DNA of 64,000 nt. Source: Proteromonas lacertae. Taxonomy: Eukaryota > Sar > Bigyra > Opalinata > Proteromonadidae. The notes under the pieces are model-generated. The model had not been told where the DNA came from and made no database searches. It worked only from the letters and a program-made list of their open reading frames with translations. Positions 23,640 through 35,956 of the stretch are shown here, in pieces. Position 1 is the first letter of the stretch. Every line of letters starts with the position of its first letter. The stretch lies in assembly GCA_002245135.1 (NCBI GenBank), contig NGBS01000293.1, positions 1 to 64,000 of the forward strand. The letters run 5' to 3'. A program made the position numbers and the translations under genes.

Positions 23640-25017
23640 TTAATACATCTGTTTAGATAAATTAACCAACAGATTCACATAATTTGGATATAATTTCATA
23701 ATATTAAATGAAGTGATTAATCCATTCAATAAATGAATATTTTTTGGTTTAATAATTCTTTGTAACATATTAATAGCATCACATTGAATAACTTCTGGAT
23801 ATTGAAATATCATTATGACATTATCTCCTAATACATTTACCATTTCATCACAATAACTATTTTGTAAAAATAATGTAAAACAGAAGTAAAGGTGATTCAT
23901 GCATATATTATTTGGTTTATTATTATAAACATATTTCAATCTATCAAATACTACTACTTCTATATTATTGATCACTTTTAGTTTTAATTCAATTGAAAAA
24001 CTTAACGCTAATAAATATATTTTATCATCTACATGTTCTTTATCCAGTTTTAATAATGAAACTATATTGTTATGAGTAGAACTATCTTTTGATAAAATAT
24101 TGAAGTCTTCTTCTATTCATTATTACTTATACAATAATTATACTTGATAAATGATATTTATCTTTATTCTCAGTTCCACACATATTAATCAATATCTTGT
24201 CGATTGAATTGTAATATGGTTCTAAAATAAAAAGTGAATATATATATATATATATATATATTATACGATAAACTATTCTTGGAATTATTATATTCATATT
24301 TGAAACATTATTATAAACTTCATTCCATATTCCCTTCAATTTTAATTCTTTTTCATATTCAGTATAACTCACATATTTGTAAAATGAACATACATCATTA
24401 ATTCTATCACTATGATAATCATAATATTCAAGTATTTTTCTATTTATAAAATCTTTGTCTTTTACAACTAAATAATCTATTTGAATTAGGTAACTGAATA
24501 TTATTGGTGAAATATTTCCAGATAATTCATTAGAACCATAAAGAGATAGATAATCTTCCATACAATCAATAATTTGATAAATGTTGGTTGTAATTTCTAA
24601 ATAATTTAAGTATGGTTTAACATACTCTTGACGTACATTGGATAAAATATGATTAGTACATTCTTCAACTACAATATTCACATTCAACACAAATGAAGCA
24701 ATCAATACATTCATAACATTGTTATCGTTAATGTCTAATTTTGAATAACCTAAATACTTCAATAAAACACGAAGTCCATCGATAGGTATTCTTTTAGTCA
24801 GCTTAAATATTCCGTTCTCTTCTATCAATATATTCATTATTTGTGGACAAAGAGTATGTAAGAATTCATAATTTACTAATAATTGCTGATTATCACATGA
24901 AATCACCTTTTTATGTTGACAATCATAATAATTAAATAAAATTATACTATATGAATAATAAAAATATATATACCCATCCTCTGGTATTTTTTGTTGAAGA
25001 GTAGTTCTAGAAGCCAT
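23640..25017 (-). CDS. BTB-like domain protein
   Basis: It begins MASRTTLQQKIPEDG and, after a 27-nt stop-free intron (24947-24973), continues IILFNYYDCQHKKVISCDNQ. A POZ/BTB-like fold follows: LLVNYEFLHTLCPQIMNILI, LLKYLGYSKLDINDNNVMN and VLIASFVLNVNIVVEE. Helical segments resembling BACK or armadillo-like repeats extend to LLVNLSKQMY at the end. Further introns lie at about 24222-24263, with a (TA)n tract, and about 24117-24147. It is the second BTB gene in tandem on this strand, so a local family is likely. A CUL3-adaptor role is possible by family but unproven; no kelch, MATH or LRR partner domain is seen. Confidence 0.62.
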
Positions 25018-25521
25018 TGATTATGAATATTAGTTGTTTTTACATACAAAACATAAATAAATAATATGAAAATGAATATATTTATATGTTTTAAAATAGA
25101 AGTATTTAACACAATGTCAATATTATTGTCGTACAAACATAATATCAGCATTTAATCTAACTTAAAAAAGTATAATTAATATTATTAAGCTACTAAAAAT
25201 ATAGTAGCGATATTTACTCTCTATATATCGTATTTATATATCATATTAACTACTTATAATGAAAATTAGCAACACTTTAAAATACACACATACAATTCAT
25301 AAATAAAGTATATCACTAAATAACTTTTTCTTTTTTTAATGTTAACGACTTCTACTTCTCAGAAATATCACACTATTGAGTTAATCAATACTTTATTAAC
25401 TCGTTTATCATTAACGATCACATTTAAAAACAGTTCAAGAAGTATTTATATATCACAATGTTGTATGCATGAAGTTATAACATTCAAACCATTCAAGCTT
25501 TGAAAGATATTATTTTGAGTA
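25018..25521. other. Intergenic, divergent promoters, no gene seen
   Basis: About 500 nt between the minus-strand BTB gene and the plus-strand TRAPPC11-like gene. It is A/T-rich with several short self-complementary patches built on gttaat/attaac near 25340-25410. No coding pattern is seen. Confidence 0.4.
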
Positions 25522-28500
25522 ATGTCTCATTTTGATGTAGATTTTAGCAGATTTCCATATGAAGCTGATACAGAGCTAATTCCATACATCGCTATTATAG
25601 GAGAAACTGATTATGGTGCAAAGATTAAGGAATTGATAGAAAAATCATCATTTAAATGTCATATGGATGTAATGAAAGATGATCATGTTACATTTGAGAT
25701 GAAATCATCTAAAAGTAAAAAGGCACCATATGATGGTATTTTAAAAGCCAATTGGTATGAAAAGCATCAAACAAAAGTACCTCATGTAGTAATTGCAGTT
25801 TTTGAAAATGATTTTCTCAAAGACTTTGATAGTTGGGATGATATTCAAGATGATATATTAAAAGACATTAATGATTTAAGAGATGATTTTGGTAATCATC
25901 CTATAGAGATGATCTTAGCATTTGTTCACAATGGTGAAGAAATAGATTCATCTGAACAAAAGAAAAAATCTGAAGGTCGATGTACAATGTATATAGTTTA
26001 TATATAATTTATAATTTTGCAGAATAAGGAGACAAGTTGATTTAGACTCAAAGGCATGCGTATTTTTCACTGAAGACACTTTGACCAAAAAATCAGATGC
26101 AAGTAAGAAGTTATTTTCAGCTCTATCTGATTTAACTCATGACTATTACAAAGCTCAAATTAGCCAATGGAAGAAAGATAAGAGATTATCCAAATCAAAT
26201 ATAATATCAACAAGATTATATCTCAAAATGGCATTTTATTATCATTATCTAGAAGAAGAAGAAAAAGAGTTCAATTGTTATTCAGAAGCATATAAATCAA
26301 CTATACAACTGTTAAATGAAGTATTTAATTAATATATATATTTTATAATATAATATAATAGCCTGAAGAAACTACACAAGGAATAGAATTACTGATAATA
26401 GGAGATTTCTTAGCCTATCAAATATGTCATTATCATATTACCAATAATCAAGGTGAAGATTTAATTCAATTTTTTGAAAATCATATTAAAGGATTTAGTA
26501 AAAGAATATTGGATAATGAACATGTATATATTATCATTATTATTTGTATAGAATTACATTCATTATTCATGGTTTGCTTGTCAATATCAAACCATAGTCA
26601 AACTTATAACAGATAATAAATTCAAAAGTAAAGATTTAAAGCCAATTAATTTACTCTATTCAGCCGTTTTATATGCACGTCGTCGTAGATCATTGGTGAA
26701 TGAATTAGGATTATACAACTTACCAGCTGTTGAAACATTACCAGAAAATCAATCGAAGTACTGGGGACAATATACAAACAGTGATGAAGGTAATGATTTA
26801 TTAAAGGATATGGAAAAAGGTATAAACCAAAGTGACATAATATTCAATATATTTAATCAAATTAAAGAATTAAGTAAAGTTGAAAAAGAAAGTGGAATAG
26901 AAAGTGATGATAGTTATCTAGATTTTATGATGGCTGAAGAATATTTTATAATCAAAGAATATCAAAAATCAATCGATTTGTTACAACCAATTTATGATAA
27001 ACAGCTTTACAAAGGATGGAGTTTGTTATTAAATACAATTTATTACAAATTATTAGAATGTTATGGAAATATCAACAATGCTGATGAGTTTATGAATTAT
27101 TTGACATTGTTATTATCTCCAAATATTTCCCACAATGAACAATTAGTAGAATTAACTGATTACTTCATTCAGATATTAGATAATCCAACTGTTAATCCAA
27201 TGACAAAAGATAATTGGAGTTTATCGAATGTAAAGTGTGATTTATTAGATGAATCTAAACCATTTATTACCTCCTGTTTGTTATTCCCTAATGCTCAAGG
27301 TTACTGTGATGATAAATATGAATTGACATTATTATTGAGATCATCTCTTCCTAAAGATTTAGAATATGAATCAATTGAAGTATTCTTTTCCAATAATGAA
27401 TCAATTACATTTAATAAAAACAATGTATATTTTAATTTTTTAGTTATTTTCATTAATAGGTCAATCACACAATAACAGCAAACACTACAGTATCGATTCC
27501 AATCGATTATAAAGCTCCAAACTCAAGTTGTGTATTAGAAGGTAAATACATATTAATCCACTTGAAATCCAATACAATTACATTGAATATACCTATCTTA
27601 ATATCACCAAAGTCTCATTATCCATATCCAAAACATCCACCATCTGAAATAACTAAATATTCACATAAAATACACATTCAAGCACATCCAACATTATTAA
27701 ATGCAAAATTAGATGTTAATGAAATTATATTAGTGGATGATTATACTGAAGTGAAATATACAATAACAAGCATCAAAGGAGGTATTTCAAATCCAGTTGT
27801 AGAATTAGATGTTAGTGGAAGTGCTAAAAAACAAAGTGAATGGTTTAAATTAGAAAATGGTAATGTATAATATTTATTTTTTATATAAAATCTATTATCA
27901 TATAGTATATTTCTGTATCAGATAAAGAGAATAATGCTCGAACAGAATTTCCAATAAGTGATATATCAGTAAATGGTGAACAAACAGGTGTTTTATACTT
28001 AAGAACAAGAAAAGAAGGTGTTTGTACAATTGGTATTAATATAAATGTAAAGAAAGAAGATGGAACAATCAACAGTTTAACATCAGAGAAAGTGACAACC
28101 AAAAGTCAAAAGCCATTCTCCATAAAGTGTCATTATTCTACACAAAAGTCATTACCAAGTATACTTGGACCTCCTTCTGAATATTTCACCACTTCAATTG
28201 ATATTCCATTTTTAGTAAGTTTGAAGATTAAATGTAAAGCTCCTCAAGGTGTTATTTTAGATAATTTCAATTATTCATCACCAAAAGAAGAAGATGCAGA
28301 GTTATTAGCATTTCATGGCGAATTATCTGAACCGATTAGTATATATATTACACATTCATATATAATATATTCAAAATAGATTTAAAAATGGATGAAGTTT
28401 ATCAATGTTTAATTCAAATCCAACCAAAATGTGCATCTGAGGAATGGACAGCTACAGTGAATATTAATTGGAAGAAATCTGATAACCATCCATTAGTTTG

Positions 28501-28904
28501 CACTCCCTATTATGTAGATCCTGTTACTATTAGACAACCACCATTTGGAATTGATATTAGTATATATATATTTTATTTGTTTATATATATTTTTTATTTA
28601 TTTAGAATTACCAAACGTAATGAATTTGGGTGTTCCAAACAATTTGGTATTTGAAGTATCCAATAATTGTTCAAGATTACAAGAAGTGAGAATTAGCTAC
28701 AATCCATCCAGTGCTTATGCAATATCTGGTTTACAAAATATGCAAATAAAGATTCAAGCTCATCAAACTGAAGAAGTTCATTTTACAATTGTACCTCTAT
28801 TATGTGGACATCAAAGCATTGGTAATTTGTCAATCTTTTCGTTGAGATATTGTCAAGAATTAGTGACTGAAGGAACTGTTCCTGAACCATTTATTTTACC
28901 ATAA
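25522..28904 (+). CDS. TRAPPC11: TRAPPC11-like (foie gras) trafficking protein
   Basis: Eight exons with seven introns of about 28 to 46 nt. The first exon has APYDGILKANWYEKHQTKVP, matching the conserved SDGILKxDWxxKHxxxVPAVV stretch of TRAPPC11. After splicing come SKACVFFTEDTLTK and LTHDYYKAQISQWKK, then a helical foie-gras domain with SAVLYARRRRSLVNELGLYN. The C-terminal half is beta-rich (gryphon-like region), ending LVTEGTVPEPFILP. TRAPPC11 is a subunit of TRAPPIII, acting in ER-to-Golgi transport and autophagy. The match covers N-terminal, middle and C-terminal blocks, so the assignment is fairly firm, although the protein is shorter than the animal form. The frame appears intact after splicing. 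Confidence 0.75.
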
Positions 28905-29049
28905 TTAATAAATCAATAACATTTATATTTTATAAATGTTTATTTTAGGGTGAATTGATATTATAATACTGACACACAAATAAAATATTATAAATTTTTA
29001 ACAAAACTACTAGCCTTAACTTAGATTTAATTTAAATTACATATATACA

Positions 29050-29452
29050 TCATATTACCGATGAATCAACACTTAGAACACTTAATAAACTTTTTGGTCC
29101 TACTCTAGAGACAATTGGCGAAGATGTTACACAATATTTTGAAGAAATCAACAAATCTGAAGAATCTCTATAGCTATTCTTGTTATGACAGAGATTAACT
29201 GTTCTTTCTTCTAGATATCTATGATTTTTACATGAATGAAAAAGAAATCTATTCTTAATAATTAGATATTATATACCCTTCACTATTAATTTCAGCTTCA
29301 TTTGCTAAATAATGATGATCTCCATATTCACAAAGAATATAAACTCCTTTTGGACCAACTTTCCAATCCAATTCTGAAGATATGATTATTGAGTAGTTTA
29401 ATCCAGTACCAACCAATAAGTTGTTCAACAAATTCTCAACTTTGTTGTTCAT
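29050..29452 (-). CDS. Small conserved protein, paralogue 2 (SGxDWKV...HHY family)
   Basis: The first exon gives a protein starting MNNKVENLLNNLLVGTG with SSELDWKVGPKGVYILC, GDHHYLANE and NSEG, paralogous to the gene at 23061-23528. A 28-nt phase-2 intron (about 29249-29276) leads to a second exon reading FLFHSCKNHRYLEERTVN and ending LSVLSVDSSVI before TGA. Both the LxSCKxHR block and the intron position match the paralogue, which supports the model. About 124 residues, with no signal peptide or TM helix. Function unknown. The opposite strand has a long open stretch here, but it is a shadow of this exon. Confidence 0.7.
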
Positions 29453-30160
29453 TGTTATAAAATAATGATGTGAATAAAAATTCTAGAATGGTTTTTGAAT
29501 TTTGTAGATTTAAGGATCTTTGTGTGTTTTTTGGTAAATACTAAATAATCGTTACAAGTAGTCTTATTAATAAGAATACAAAAATGATAATTTTATAACA
29601 TTATTATCAGCAGATGAGTATAAAAATCACTCTTAAAAAAATGATCAAATCAAACATGTTTGATCATCATTTTTTCAACGAAGATAGTTGAATTGTTATA
29701 AAAAGTTTTAGAAATAACATCCAATTCAAATATATATCCCATAAATAAAATATAAAGCAAATGGCAGTTACACATTATTTTGAAAATCATTGAATGTTGA
29801 ATGAATATAATTATTGAATACATAATATTTTTAATTGATGATCCTAATGGACCTTATTGTTGATGGATTAGTTAAATTAGTGTGAAATGTTTTTTATATA
29901 GGCATTTTCAAGTATTTTTAGTTGTATCTTAACTATTTATACACTATAAGGTGTTAGATCTTTATGTCCTACTTGTAAACACCAAAAACAATCGAATTTA
30001 ATCACCTCTTATGAAGCTAATTTTTTTCACACATATGTAAAGCAGGATGATAGTCTAAAATATCACATCAGATGCTATTAATACCTCACCCTCAACGAAT
30101 AATTGACAAACTTTTATTTATTTTTATTTTTTAATTTTTGCTTAAATTTTCAAAATATAT
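29453..30160. other. Intergenic, ~700 nt, no gene seen
   Basis: A/T-rich, divergent promoter region for the small minus-strand gene and the plus-strand kinase. It holds a hairpin of atgatcaaa (29641-29649) with tttgatcat (29659-29667), flanked by A and T runs, and the internal 14-bp palindrome tcaaacatgtttga. No coding pattern is seen. Confidence 0.5.
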
Positions 30161-31374
30161 ATGCAAACTCCTTTTTATATCACTTCTCAAGGAATGTTTC
30201 AAGTATACTTTTTATTTTCATATAAAAATGCTTAGAGCATAAACTTAATTTTAAAAACATGCTTTGGTGAAATAGTACATGCATTTTGGGTAGAGCAGGG
30301 TGTAGAAGTTGCCTTAAAAATTACTATATTAGTATTAATGCCGTTATTTATCTCTAGGGACCTCATGATGATAAAGTTGAAGAAGATCCAGTAAGTGAAA
30401 GTGAAATACTTAGAATGCCAGAATTGCAGAGTTCTACTTGCTTCCCTAAAATATATACCGTGTTTAAAGATAAAATGCATGTTTCAACATATAATGAAAA
30501 AGTGATATGCCATATCTGCGTACAAGAGTATCTAGGTTGTGTGGATATGCTATTATTCTCAAATATTCTATCAACAGCTGCATTTAAAAAACCGGACAAG
30601 CATACAGTGATATTTGAAATAACAAGAATGGATGCTTTATCAATGGCATTATGTATTCAAAAATTACATTCCCTTAACATATGCCATTTAGATGTATCTT
30701 TAGAAAACTTCATGATGAAAGAAGGTCAAGTCAAACTTATTGATTTTGGATTAGCAAAGAAGGTAACTGACAGTAATCACTTAGTCAATAATAATTACGG
30801 GAAACAGTTCTATTTCTCCCCTGAAATGATGAATGGAGGACAATATGATGGTATGAAGAGAGATATTTGGAGTTTGGGAGTGTGTATTTACGCATTATTT
30901 GCACATAGAATGTTAGCTAATACTCAAGAGGAAATGTTATTAGCTTTAAAACATATATCTGCTTCGTTTAAATCTTATTTAGCTCTTTATAATCCTGAAT
31001 TTATTCATGAAGATCCTGATTTGATTGATTTACTTTCTAATTGTTTAACATGTAATCCTGAAAAGAGATATTCTATTGATGAAGTAGTTAATCATAAATT
31101 CTTTTTCGTTGAAACCAAGAATCAAGTTGATCTCAATGAAGTATATCCAAATTCATTTTTTCCTGCTGCTTCTTCTAATCCAAACCCTTCATTTATTAAT
31201 ATACCAGAATTAGATAATTTGAATATACCTCTTGTTGATGAGTATGATGATTCAAGTCCTGATGTTGAGTCACAGATGTATTTAAAGAAGAGTAGTATGC
31301 GTAGGAGGTCTATGATGATGAGATTGATGGAAAGTAAAGGGTGGAAGACATTAGATGATAAAGAAGAAAAATAA
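30161..31374 (+). CDS. Ser/Thr protein kinase, catalytically intact
   Basis: Two introns (30203-30235 and 30332-30357) give a 384-residue kinase starting MQTPFYITSQGMFQ. The glycine-loop region is CFGEIVHAFW and the Lys motif is VEVALKIT. A Glu follows in the SESEILRMPEL helix. The catalytic loop is ICHLDVSLENFMM, with the catalytic Asp and Asn present, and the metal site is KLIDFGLAKK. FSPEMMNGGQYDGMKRDIWS and LGVCIYALFA complete the C-lobe. The HLDxSLEN loop is a variant of HRDLKPEN that I associate with protist kinases. After the domain comes an acidic/Ser-rich tail and a basic segment (KKSSMRRRSMMMRLMESK). Substrate unknown. In contrast to the pseudokinase-LRR genes, all catalytic residues are kept. 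Confidence 0.88.
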
Positions 31375-31522
31375 ATTAAGTATGTAATGAGCAAGTATAT
31401 ATTTTAATTGAGTTGTTATTGATTGTATTGTTATGTTGTTATTTTTTATTTTATTTTGGAATTAAAACATTACAACTATTATAAATAAATAAATGTATTA
31501 TTAAGGTAAAAGAAATGATGAT

Positions 31523-31899
31523 CTACACTAATATTCCACCATTATGCCTTACAGGGATTAAAGGATCGAACAATTGCTATAAATAATATTATTTGAATGT
31601 ATATACTTGTTCTGCCATTCTTTCTACTTCTTCATTTATCAAATTTTGATTTATAATCACTTGATTAAACATATCAATGAAATCTTCAAAATCTTCTCTT
31701 TGAAGATCAGCATCAAACTTTTTGATGGGTTTTATTACTGTTTTAGATTCTAATTGCATATAATAATATATGACATACTCTCTTTTGATGAAACTGCAAA
31801 CCATACTTTACTGTTTGTGTCTCTTTCTTTCAAAATTGGTTGTTTACGTTTTGTTTGTCTCACTGGGATCATTGAGCTCTTCTTTTTATCTGAATTCAT
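31523..31899 (-). CDS. Small protein of unknown function
   Basis: It starts MNSDKKKSSMIPVRQTKRKQ and passes a 29-nt phase-1 intron (about 31771-31799). A helical acidic segment follows (REDFEDFIDMFNQVIINQN, NEEVERMAEQ). A second intron (about 31577-31606) gives the end QLFDPLIPVRHNGGILV. If that second intron is not used, the protein ends a few residues later, at 31589. The spliced version looks more natural because it continues a folded-looking sequence. About 105 residues. I do not recognise the family. It lies between the kinase and SRP54, transcribed from the minus strand. Confidence 0.55.
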
Positions 31900-32066
31900 T
31901 GTGCTGAAGGTTTTGAAATTTCAAAATTTAAACTCCTACTTTCTTCAAGCCAAAAGCTCGTTTATTTAAAATGCTTTTCTGAATGAACTAACTATTTCTG
32001 ACACAAAATTCAATAAAATAATACAATAATAATAATAGGTTTTATGGAAAAAAACAAAAATTATAT

Positions 32067-33594
32067 CTACATTCCAAATTGTCTCATCATATCCTTCATT
32101 TTACCACCACCCATTCCACCAGAGAATTGTTTCATCATATTCATCATTCCACCAGCACCACCCATTTGTTGCAACATCCTAGGATCCACTGATTTCATTA
32201 ATTGTTGCATCATTTGATTAGGATTTCTTTCAAAGTTCTTCATCATTGCAGCATCATTCAATAAATTGCTCTTACCCATTTTACCTACCACTTTCTCCAT
32301 AGATTTATGGCATGTGAGTAATTGTTGTAATTCAGCAGGATGCGTGCCAGAACCCCGACAAATTCTAAATATTCTTGATTCTGTCATGGGAACTTTACAA
32401 TCTAATTCTTTCTCTGTCATACTATCCATCATATAAATAAATCTCTTCACTCTTTCAACACCTTCCTTTTCTTGTCCTTTCTCGAACATCCCTTGGGGTA
32501 AGCCTGGTATCATAGACATAATTCTATCCATTGGACCTAATTTCAAGACATTCTCAAATTGTTCCCTCATATCCCTAATAGTAAACAGACCTTTTTGTAA
32601 TCTTTGCATACTCTCTTTATTTCCATCTAGTATACCAGCATCTTTAATTTCGTTCATTAATCCTTTCACATCACCTAAACCCAATAATCTACTAACAAAA
32701 CTATGTGGTTCAAATAATTCAAGACTATCAAAATGTTCACCCTCTCCCAAGAAGATAATCGGAGCACCAGTAGCAGCAACAGCACTAAGAGCACCTCCAC
32801 CTTTAGCATGACCATCTAATTTAGTAATAATTACAGAACCGATGTTAACTTTGGATTTGAAAGCTTTAGCTTGATTCTGTGCCATTTGACCTATTGTGCT
32901 ATCTAATACGAATATAATATCATCAGGATGGATTGCCTCTTCCACTTCTTTCATTTCATCTAATAATGCATCTTCCTGCTTATGTCTACCTGAAGTATCG
33001 ACAATAATTATCTCATAGTTATCTTTCTTAAACGCATCCACACCTTCTTGAGCTATTTTTACTGGATCTGGTTCTGTATAACTACCATAGAATGGTACTT
33101 TTACTCTTGTGGCATTTTGCTTTAATTGATCGAATGCACCTGCTCTGAATGTATCTGCACATACCATACATGTTTTCCAACCTTTACGTTTGTACCAATT
33201 AGCATATTTTGCTATTGTTGTTGTCTTACCGGCGCCCTGTAAACCAACAAACATGATTACATTCGGTTTGCCTTTCTTTGGTTTGAATGGTTCTACTCCA
33301 GGTGATAGTAGATTAACCAATTCATCAAATACAGATTTTTCAACTATACGTCGAAGATTTGTTCCTGGAGCTTCTTGTAGAGCTACTGTTGCTTTTATAT
33401 TTTTCCTTATTTTCATTACTTCAGATATATTTACATCTGCCTATCAATATTATTTCATAAGAGTTAAATACCTTCAAAAGTGCATTACCTATGTCTTTTA
33501 GAAACTCATCTATAACAGTATCATTTACATTAAATGATTGTTGTAGTTTTGATATAGCTTGAGTTAATTGACTGCCTAGCTCAGCTAAAACCAT
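32067..33594 (-). CDS. SRP54: Signal recognition particle 54 kDa subunit
   Basis: One 31-nt intron (33441-33471) joins MVLAELGSQLTQAISKLQQS...IGNALLK to ADVNISEVMKIRKN, giving 498 residues, the usual SRP54 length. The N domain is followed by the GTPase G domain with GLQGAGKTTTIAKYANWY (P-loop), DTFRAGAFDQLKQNA, IIVDTSGRHKQE and ITKLDGHAKGGGALS. The Met-rich M domain ends MKQFSGGMGGGKMKDMMRQF. It binds signal sequences as they leave the ribosome and targets them to the ER through SRP RNA and the SRP receptor. The frame is fully intact and residue conservation is high, which makes it a good anchor for intron and codon-usage training in this genome. Confidence 0.98.
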
Positions 33595-33657
33595 GAAAAA
33601 TTAAATGAAGCAGGGGTTTGAAAAATAGAAATATTTTGAGACACCTAAATATTAAAA

Positions 33658-34258
33658 ATGATAAATTCACAACAGCATGTTCAAAGTTTGTCTGATAAGA
33701 CTAAAGATTTAAAAGTATTAAGAGTGCATATAACATTTAGTTTATGAAAAGAAGGACAGAAGAAGCAGAAGCTCGTAAATTAGAAAGACAGAAGCAAAAG
33801 GCTTTAGCAGCAAGTAAATGGAGTATAAATACACAATTAGAAAAGGATATACCGTATATATAATTAACAGTTTATTATTTAACAGATTTACTTGTCATTC
33901 CTACACATCAGATCCTAGTGAAATGGATTATGGAAGACTATCGTTCAAAGGTTTTAATCCTAAATTAGAAGTATCCAATTAATTGTTTATTATAATTAAT
34001 TAGGCAATATTGAATGAAAGATATAAATTTTTCCATAAAATACCCATGTTTAGTAATAATAATATGGAGGAAGAAGATAATGAGGGTGAGGAGCTTGAAG
34101 ATAGAATAGATGAAGAAGAATGGGAACAAAGACAGAAAACACTAAAACACAAAGCAGATAAACAACAGCTGAAGTTTACTCGTAGTTCTAGAGGAGGTAA
34201 AAGGGAAAATGGAAATAGAGGAAGAGGTGGAAGAGGAGGAAAAAGAAATAATCATTAA
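33658..34258 (+). CDS. MPHOSPH6: MPP6-like (M-phase phosphoprotein 6) exosome cofactor
   Basis: Three introns (33715-33740, 33854-33885 and 33971-34003) give 169 residues. The N-terminus has LSDKTKDLKFMKRRTEEAEA, which matches the LSKNLLRMKFMxR start of MPP6. The hallmark MDYGRLSFKGFNPKLEAI matches YGRMSFRGFNPEVE. The C-terminus is acidic and then Arg/Gly-rich (RGGKRENGNRGRGGRGGKRN), suitable for RNA binding. MPP6 links the nuclear RNA exosome to its helicase and helps 5.8S rRNA maturation. The RGG tail is not typical of the human protein. Start and stop are clear. It is divergent from SRP54, with 63 nt between start codons, so a shared promoter is likely. Confidence 0.82.
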
Positions 34259-34508
34259 TTATCTTTTATGTTGTTATTGTTCCTTGTTATTATGTTTTTT
34301 AAATCAAAAAAAAACAGAAGCTAATTATATATAGAAGTTTAATTTTATTCACTAAAAAGCATTTTCCAAAATTTATAAACATTATTAAAGTCACAAATCA
34401 TTCATACATTATATACATATACAACCAATAGAATGATAATATTATTTAAATTTTTATAATATCATCCTATATAGCTGTTTAAATGTATATAAATGTAATA
34501 AAAATGAA

Positions 34509-34546
<38 letters not shown>

Positions 34547-34582
34547 TGTGTATGTATGTGTGTGTAATAATATATATATATA
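34259..34582. other. Convergent 3' region with (TA)n tracts
   Basis: The 3' ends of MPP6 and the XRP2-like gene face each other here. It holds two TA-dinucleotide runs (about 34513-34543 and 34568-34582) with a short (TG)n patch between them, and no coding pattern. Any polyadenylation signals are hidden in the A/T-rich background. Confidence 0.5.
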
Positions 34583-35702
34583 TTAATCATTCCAAATCAA
34601 CTCAATCTGTTTTTTTGATATATCATAATTTGGTGATACATAAAATGCGTGTTCTGGAATTTTCTGTGATTTTAATAATTCAGTGATTTGTTCTTTTGCC
34701 TTATTTCCCATGAAATGTAACAGAGCAGTTCCACCTTTAGTACATTGTGCAATTATGTAAGGTTTCCTGTTAAATACCTTTTTAGCTTCATCTTCATCAA
34801 ACATCTTATAGCCTGTCCTTATTAAATACAACGGGGGATCCCATTTAGTATCTTGGAATTCATCTGTGAATTGTAAGCCAGAGGAGGAAGCAGCAGATGG
34901 CATAAATGCTAAAAAAAAATGCTATACATAAGTATATAAATGGTATATAATTATATACATTAACTGCTGATTCATCTCTACATCTTGTCAAGCCATATGT
35001 TTGAGGTATGATTCTTAATTCTGGTTGGAATTTGATTTGATCTTTAATTTCTGCTGATATATTTGGCATAAATGATTGAAATTTTGTATCTAAAGGTAAA
35101 TAATCCCAACTATTACCACCAGTATAATTTGTTATTTCACTCCATCTATTACACCACAACGGAAGTCTACACAATTCCATTTGTTCTAATTAAGAGTAAA
35201 TTTGTAAAAATATATTATACTTTGCATTTCAAAATATGAAAAATCATAACATCCGAACTTTAATAAATTGCATCTTTCTAAAGATGGTTTATCTTTAGTG
35301 TATAACAAAAATTCACAGTTTGAACTGTTAGTTACTCGGACTTCTTTTGCTGCTAGTATGAATTTGCAATTTTGGCAATCTTTTATTGATATTGTATCTT
35401 CTGTTGGTCCAATTATTATATTACAATTTTCACAATTCATTATATATGTTGCTGCAGTAGCATCACAGACGTAAAAAGTTGAACTTTTGCACTGTGATAT
35501 TTCAAAACTCTGCATATACAGTGATCTATACATATTATCATAATTTGATAAAATACCCTGGAGCTTTACATTCGGTACAATTATTCTTATTCCTAAAATA
35601 AAAATTTGTGGCTGGAACACCTGGAGGAGGTCGAAAGATTGGTCTTGTATTTCTATTAGATATTCTAGGAGCACGTGCTGGCTTTGATGATTTACAACCC
35701 AT
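34583..35702 (-). CDS. RP2: XRP2-like protein (TBCC/C-CAP domain)
   Basis: Three introns give 338 residues, close to human RP2. It begins MGCKSSKPARAPR, with Gly2/Cys3 positioned for N-myristoylation and palmitoylation as in RP2. The TBCC beta-helix shows IMNCENCNIIIGPTEDTISI and IKDCQNCKFILAAKEVRV, followed by LERCNLLKFGCYDFSYFEM, matching RP2's GCFQWYYPELA region. In RP2 the arginine of QQFRVRD is the GAP finger for ARL3; here the aligned KEVRVTNSS keeps an Arg. Downstream is a C-terminal domain with KWDPPLYLIRTGYKMF and LLKSQKIPEHAFYV, similar to the NDK-like tail of RP2. ARL3-dependent trafficking to cilia is the family role, which supports a ciliated organism. Confidence 0.85.
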
Positions 35703-35956
35703 ATTAAATGTGTGTGTATATATAAATTATTTATTTACTACGTTTATCCTTCTATATAAAATAGAAGAAGTTTTTTAAAATTTTTGGTCCAACTTCATTT
35801 ATGTCGTTTTTGTAAAGACAAAGTGTTTATTTTATACAAAAATGCATTTTGCATGAATTATAAGCAATGAAAAATGTGGATCTTGGATTGTTTAATCAAT
35901 TACAACCAATTATAAAAATGATTATCATTAAAATATGTATTTAAGAATTAATATAA
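35703..35956. other. Short intergenic region, no gene seen
   Basis: About 250 nt between the XRP2-like start and the end of the minus-strand LRR gene. A/T-rich, with nothing recognisable. Confidence 0.4.

Noticed and set aside
29058-29173. Plus-strand open stretch reading ITDESTLRTLNKLFGP and ending at TAG
   Set aside because: It looked like an orphan coding fragment, but it has no start codon in frame and is the antisense of the second exon of the minus-strand gene 29050-29452, whose paralogue supports that strand.
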